The notes under the pieces: model-generated
Told to the model about the DNA's origin: nothing
What the model saw: the letters and a program-made list of their open reading frames with translations, nothing else
Database searches by the model: none
Assembly: GCA_028826165.1 (NCBI GenBank)
Contig: JAPDFW010000070.1
Location: 1,495,501-1,559,500, forward strand
Length of the DNA: 64,000 nt
Source of the DNA: Anaeramoeba ignava
Lineage: Eukaryota > Metamonada > Anaeramoebidae
Reading direction: 5' to 3'
Made by a program: the position numbers and the translations under genes
Shown: positions 59,602 through 64,000 of the stretch, one piece after another
How the letters are laid out: each line of letters begins with the position of its first letter
How positions within the stretch are numbered: position 1 is the first letter of the stretch

Positions 59602-62278
59602 ATGACAGAAAAAGAAAGCAAAAGTAAAAAAGTTGAAAAAGAAGAATTTAAAGAAGAATATAAACCTTTTACTGATAAAAAATATACAACTCAAGAAAAA
59701 ATATTAGTAAAAAAAAAATTTTTTTAAAAAAGATGATTAATTTTTTTTAATTAATATTTAATAATTTTTTTTAATTAAAGATGATAATTGGATTTATTCT
59801 TTATGGATTTATTCGTTTGGTTATTTGTTTGTTACTTGCAATAATTTATACTCTAGTTTTGAAAATTGGTAAATAAAATCAAAATCAAACTAAATCAAAA
59901 ATATTTTGTTTGATTAATTTTAATTAAAATTATTTTTATTAATTTTATTTTAAAAGCAAGTTTATTTACTGAAATTGAGAAAAAAAGAAAATTCATGAAA
60001 ATTTGGACATCAATCGTTGTTAGAATGATCCTTTTATCACTTGGATTTTGGAGAATTGATTTGATTGGAAAAGATAAAGTATTTAAAATTAAAATTAAGA
60101 TCAAAATTAAGATCAAAATTAAGATCAAAAATTAAGATCAAAATTAAAATTAAAATTTAAAATTTAAAATTAAAAGTTAAGGAAATCAATTGAAGAAAAT
60201 ATTCGAATTTATATTGGAAATCATACTTCTTCAATGGATATTGCTTTATCAATGGTTTTATTTTTACCATCATTTGCAGCAAAAGTAAATCAAAATAATT
60301 CAAAATAAACCAAAATAAACCAAAATAAAACAAAATAATTCAAAATAATTCAAAATAATTCAAAATAAATCAAAATAATTCAAAATAAACCAAAATAAAC
60401 CAAAATAATTCAAAATAATTCAAAATAAACCAAAATAATTCAAAATAAATCAAAATAATTCAAAATAAATCAAAATAATTCAAAATAAATCAAAATAAAT
60501 CAAAATAATCCAAAATAATTCAAAATAATTCAAAATAATTCAAAATAATCCAAAATAATTCAAAATAATTCAAAATAATTCAAAATAATCCAAAATAATT
60601 CAAAATAATTCAAAATAATTCAAAATAATACAAAATAATACAAAATAATACAAAATAAATCAAAATAAATCAAAATAATCCAAAATAATCCAAAATAATT
60701 CAAAATAATTCAAAATAATCCAAAATAATCCAAAATAATTCAAAATAAATCAAAATAAATCAAAATAAATCAAAATAATTCAAAATAATTCAAAATAATC
60801 CAAAATAATTCAAAATAAACCAAAATAAACCAAAATAATCCAAAATAATCCAAAATAAACCAAAATAATTCAAAATAATTCAAAATAATCCAAAATAATC
60901 CAAAATAAATCAAAATAATCCAAAATAAATCAAAATAATTCAAAATAAATCCAAAATAATTCAAAATAATTCAAAATAATTCAAAATAATTCAAAATAAT
61001 TCAAAATAATTCAAAATAATCCAAAATAATCCATAAATCAAAATAATTCAAAATAATTCAAAATAAATCAAAATAATTCAAAATAATTCAAAATCAAAAA
61101 AAAAATAATTCAAAATAATTCAAAATAATTCAAAATAATTCAAAATAATCCAAATCAAAATAATTCAAAATAATTCAAAATAATTCAAAATAATTCAAAA
61201 TAATTCAAAATAATCCAAAATAATCCAAAATAATCCAAAATAATTCAAAATAATTCAAAATAAATCAAAATAATCAAAATAATTCAAAATAATTCAAAAT
61301 AAACCAAAAAATCAAAATAATCAAAATAATTCAAAATAATTCAAAATAAATCAAAATACTTCAAAAATAATTCATAATAATTCAAAATAAATTAACATTT
61401 TTTAAAGAAAAGCGTTCAAAATATGTTTCTTATTGGTTTTTTATCCAAAGTTTTTCAATCAGTTTACATTGATAGAACAAAATCAAATTTTGTTGTAATT
61501 GAAGAAATCAAAAAAAGAGCAAAAGAAACAGAAAAACCACCAATGGCTATTTTTCCAGAAGCAACAACAACAAATGGAGAATATTTGTAATTAATTTTTT
61601 AATTTAAAAAAATAAATCGGAAAAAAATTTTTTATCCGAATTTTTTCTTTTCTTTTTTCTTTTCTTTTTTTTTTTGAATTTAAAGAATTGGATTTAAAAG
61701 AGGAGCTTTTAATCCTGGAACAAAAATTCAACCAATGATTTTTAGGTTTTTTAAATTGAAATTTTTTTAAATTGAAATTGTTTTAAATTGAAATTTTTTT
61801 TAAATTGAAATTTAGATATAAAAAAGGATGGCCTTTTAATTTTATTCAATATGAATGGTCTTTAAGAAATGGAGTTTTTCATTTTCTTGATATGTTTTGC
61901 AATTTATTTACAACTGTAAAAAAATAAAATTTAAAATTATTTTTATGATTAAAATTTAAAATTATTTTTATGATTAAAATTTAAAATTATTTTTATGATT
62001 AAAATTTAAAATTATTTTTATATTATTAGGTTACAGTTGAATTTCTTGATCCTTATGAACCAAATCAAGAGGAAAAAGAAGATTCAAAACTTTTTGCTGA
62101 AAATGTTTTAAAAGTAAAATTTTAATTTTAATTTTTAATTTTTGATTTTTTAATTTTAATTTTAAATTTAAATTTTTTAAATTAGTATATGTCTCAAAAA
62201 TCAGGAATTCCAATAAGTCCAGCTAATTTTAGTCATAAAATTGAATACGCAAAAAAAATAGGAACAAGTTTAAAATAA
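59602..62278 (+). CDS. Lysophospholipid acyltransferase (LPCAT/LPEAT-like, PlsC fold)
   Basis: Nine exons: 59602-59706, 59781-59868, 59957-60078, 60177-60284, 61408-61586, 61686-61745, 61816-61915, 62030-62113, 62186-62278. The product is 312 aa. A charged start is followed by a hydrophobic segment (GFILYGFIRLVICLLLAIIYTL) that should anchor it in the ER membrane. Acyltransferase motif I is NHTSSMD (H-x4-D). Motif II is in QSVYIDR and motif III is FPEATTTNG, where most family members have PEGT. Motif IV is IQPMIFRYKKGWP. The tail (VTVEFLDPYEPNQEEKED) matches LPEAT/LPCAT1-type enzymes, which re-acylate lysophospholipids. There are no EF-hands and no ER-retrieval motif at the end. The Gly-to-Ala change in motif III is unusual but conservative. 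Confidence 0.85.
60285..61395 (+). repeat. 10-bp CAAAATAATT repeats filling acyltransferase intron 4
   Basis: About 1.1 kb of tandem 10-bp units (CAAAATAATT, CAAAATAATC, CAAAATAAAT, CAAAATAAAC). The A4 tract keeps a 10-bp register over most of the length. Confidence 0.95.
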
Positions 62279-62469
62279 TCAAAATTAAAATTCAAAATTT
62301 CTTTTTTTCTTTTTTTCTTTTAAAATAATTTCGAAACAGAAAAAAAAAAATAAATCAAAATAAGATTTTAAAGAAAAAAAAAACAAAATATTCAATAAAA
62401 AAAATAAAAAAAAAGAAAAAAAATCAATTTCAAAATTATTTTTGATTTTTTTTTTCGTTTTTTTTGGAA

Positions 62470-63830
62470 TTATTTTTTTCCACTTTTTTTTTCATTCTTT
62501 CTTTGAAGAGTTTTCATTTTTATAGCTTCTTTTTCTTGTCTTTTTGATTCAGCTCTTTTTAAAGTTTCTTCTTTCTTTTTTAATTTTTCTCTTTCTTTTA
62601 ATTCTCTTTTTTGAATAGCTTGTTCTCTTTTTTGTAATTTTTCTCTTTTTCTTCTTTCAAGTCTTTCTTCTTTTGAAATTTTTTTTGGAATATTTTTAGA
62701 ACTTGATTCTTTAATAGGACTTGTTTGAGAATAAAAAGGTTTAACTTTCTCATTTTCATTATCATTTTTTGGATGTAAATTTGATTCTGTATAAAATTTT
62801 TGCATTTTTGCCGTTGGATTTTTTGTGATTAAATTTTTTCCAATTAAATTTTCAGTTAAATTTTTTTCATTTAATTTTTTTTCATTTAAATTTTCAGTTG
62901 AATTTGTTTCATTGTTTTGAATTGAATTTGTTTCATTGTTTTGAATTGAAGGTGAATTTTTTTCAATTAATTTTTCAGTTGAATTTGTTTCATTTAATTT
63001 TTTTTCAGGTGAATTTTTTTCATTGTTTTGAATTGAAGGTAGTTTTTGATCCAACGAAATATCTTCAATTCTAATTGATGTTGTTTTTGACATTGGTTTT
63101 GAAGGTCCAAAATTAGGATTAACAACTCTTTTTTCGACAAAATCCATAAATCGTTGGGCATATTTTCTTGGAGAAACTGAAGAAATAGTATATTTATCAT
63201 ATTTCCAAGATTTCAAACGATGTTCCAATTTTTTTTTCAAATTATAAGGTTGTAAAATATCAATAATTCCGAGATAATAAATTTCATTTAAAGGCATATC
63301 ATTTTCATCACTTCCTCTAAAACCTCCCAAATCAGCTTGAAACATGCATTTATCTCTTTCTCTTGGTGCGTGATTTGCTTCCTTTTCAAGATGTGTTGGA
63401 ATATCAAGTTCAGGTCGCGTTTTAATTCTTGATGTCATTAATTTTAATCTTTTTCCGCTTGTTGTTAGATCTTCGTTTAATTGCCTCATAAATTCTTGAT
63501 TTTCTAAATATCCAATTCGATCAAATGCTGGATCGTAATGAATTCCCAATAATAAACTATAATCCATAATTTTTAGGCTTGATAAAAACTATTTTAATTA
63601 TTAATAATCAAAATTAAAATAAAATTTAAAATTAAAATCAAAATTAAAATAAAATTATTATTATATTTTTCAAATAATCTTTTTACATCAGTATCTTTTT
63701 TTAATTGTGTAATTAAATTTTGTCTTTTTTGTGGTCCAAGTTTAATATGTTCTCCAAAATCTAAATCTTTTAATGTAACTCCTGGTTTCTTTTTTTTGGT
63801 TGAATCTGTTGATCTTCCACAAATTGAACC
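62470..63830 (-). CDS. PIP5K: Phosphatidylinositol-4-phosphate 5-kinase, 5'-truncated
   Basis: Two exons are visible: 63830-63687 and 63588-62470, with a 98-bp phase-0 intron. The N-terminal part lies beyond the window. The junction reads KKDTD-FLSSLKIMDYSLLLGIH, matching the PIP5K pattern DTEFL...IMDYSLLVGIH. Upstream is LKDLDFGEHIKLGPQKR. Downstream is EIYYLGIIDILQPYNLKKKLEHRLKS, then ISSVSPRKYAQRFMDF, the kinase C-terminal lobe. The catalytic MDYSLL and the Asp of GIIDILQPY are present. PIP5Ks make PI(4,5)P2 at the plasma membrane. After the kinase come Asn/Ser/Glu repeats (NNETNS, TENLNEKKLNEKN) and a long Lys/Glu/Arg helix (about residues 340-420 of the visible part), likely a basic coiled coil not found in animal PIP5Ks. 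Confidence 0.92.
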
Positions 63831-64000
63831 CTTTTATTAAAATTAAAATTAAAATTTAAAATTAAAATTAAAATTAAAATTAAAATTTAAATTAAAATTT
63901 AAATTAAAATTAAAATTAAAATTAAAATTAAAATTAAAATTGAAATTAAATGAAAATTAATATTAAAATTCATTTTGAAATTAAAATTAATATTAAAATT
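63831..64000 (-). other. Intron of PIP5K running off the window
   Basis: (AAAATT)n-type DNA upstream of the first visible PIP5K exon. Read on the minus strand it ends in aataaaag, a fitting acceptor. The preceding exon is outside the window. Confidence 0.7.

Overview
This is nuclear DNA from a very AT-rich unicellular eukaryote. The genes have GT-AG spliceosomal introns, and TAA, TAG and TGA all act as stops, so the genetic code is standard. Introns and intergenic DNA are almost entirely short-unit A/T repeats. Many proteins carry long Asn-Gln tracts written as tandem CAAAAT hexamers. No rRNA, tRNA, CRISPR array or transposon is visible. The style (NQ tracts, RNF213-like, BTB, TBC and FG-GAP proteins at about 80% AT) resembles free-living anaerobic amoebae such as Anaeramoeba. 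That placement is an impression, not a proof.

Layout. 1-8.1 kb: 5'-truncated, frameshifted RNF213-like AAA+ gene. 8.1-9.8 kb (-): F-box/LRR protein. 9.9-11.3 kb: TBC1D20-like RabGAP. 11.4-13.6 kb (-): membrane-anchored FG-GAP/fibronectin surface protein. 13.6-18.5 kb: array A of a 143-bp satellite, then an intact BTB gene whose C-terminal armadillo-like repeats are each one exon. 18.5-21 kb: CAAT-rich spacer. 21.1-25.8 kb: FANCJ/BRIP1-like iron-sulphur helicase. 25.8-33.2 kb: second copy of the satellite plus BTB-ARM block, with more ARM exons but many frameshifts. 33.3-34.5 kb: second FG-GAP protein. 36-39.3 kb: SEC61 alpha. 39.6-43.7 kb: Arg/Gly/Ser/Pro-repeat protein. 44.6-51.8 kb: large MED23-like protein. 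52.4-53.4 kb (-): VIP1-type inositol pyrophosphate kinase domain. 53.7-57.7 kb: MST/Hippo-like Ste20 kinase. 57.8-59.4 kb: seven-TM TPRA1-like protein. 59.6-62.3 kb: lysophospholipid acyltransferase. 62.5-64 kb (-): PIP5-kinase, running off the window.

The genes do not form one pathway. Themes are ER and membrane function (SEC61, TBC1D20-like, acyltransferase, PIP5K, VIP1), signalling (MST), transcription (MED23-like), DNA repair (FANCJ-like) and cell surface (FG-GAP). Gene spacing is often tight: 37 bp between two convergent stops at 8.1 kb and 110 bp between two divergent starts at 9.8 kb.

Two structural features stand out. The first is the satellite plus BTB-ARM segmental duplication with exon-by-exon ARM repeat expansion. 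The second is the large amount of 10-12 bp A-tract repeat DNA in introns and spacers. Frameshifts are common in or next to homopolymers, including in otherwise well-conserved genes. Consensus sequence error must therefore be excluded before any gene here is called a pseudogene.
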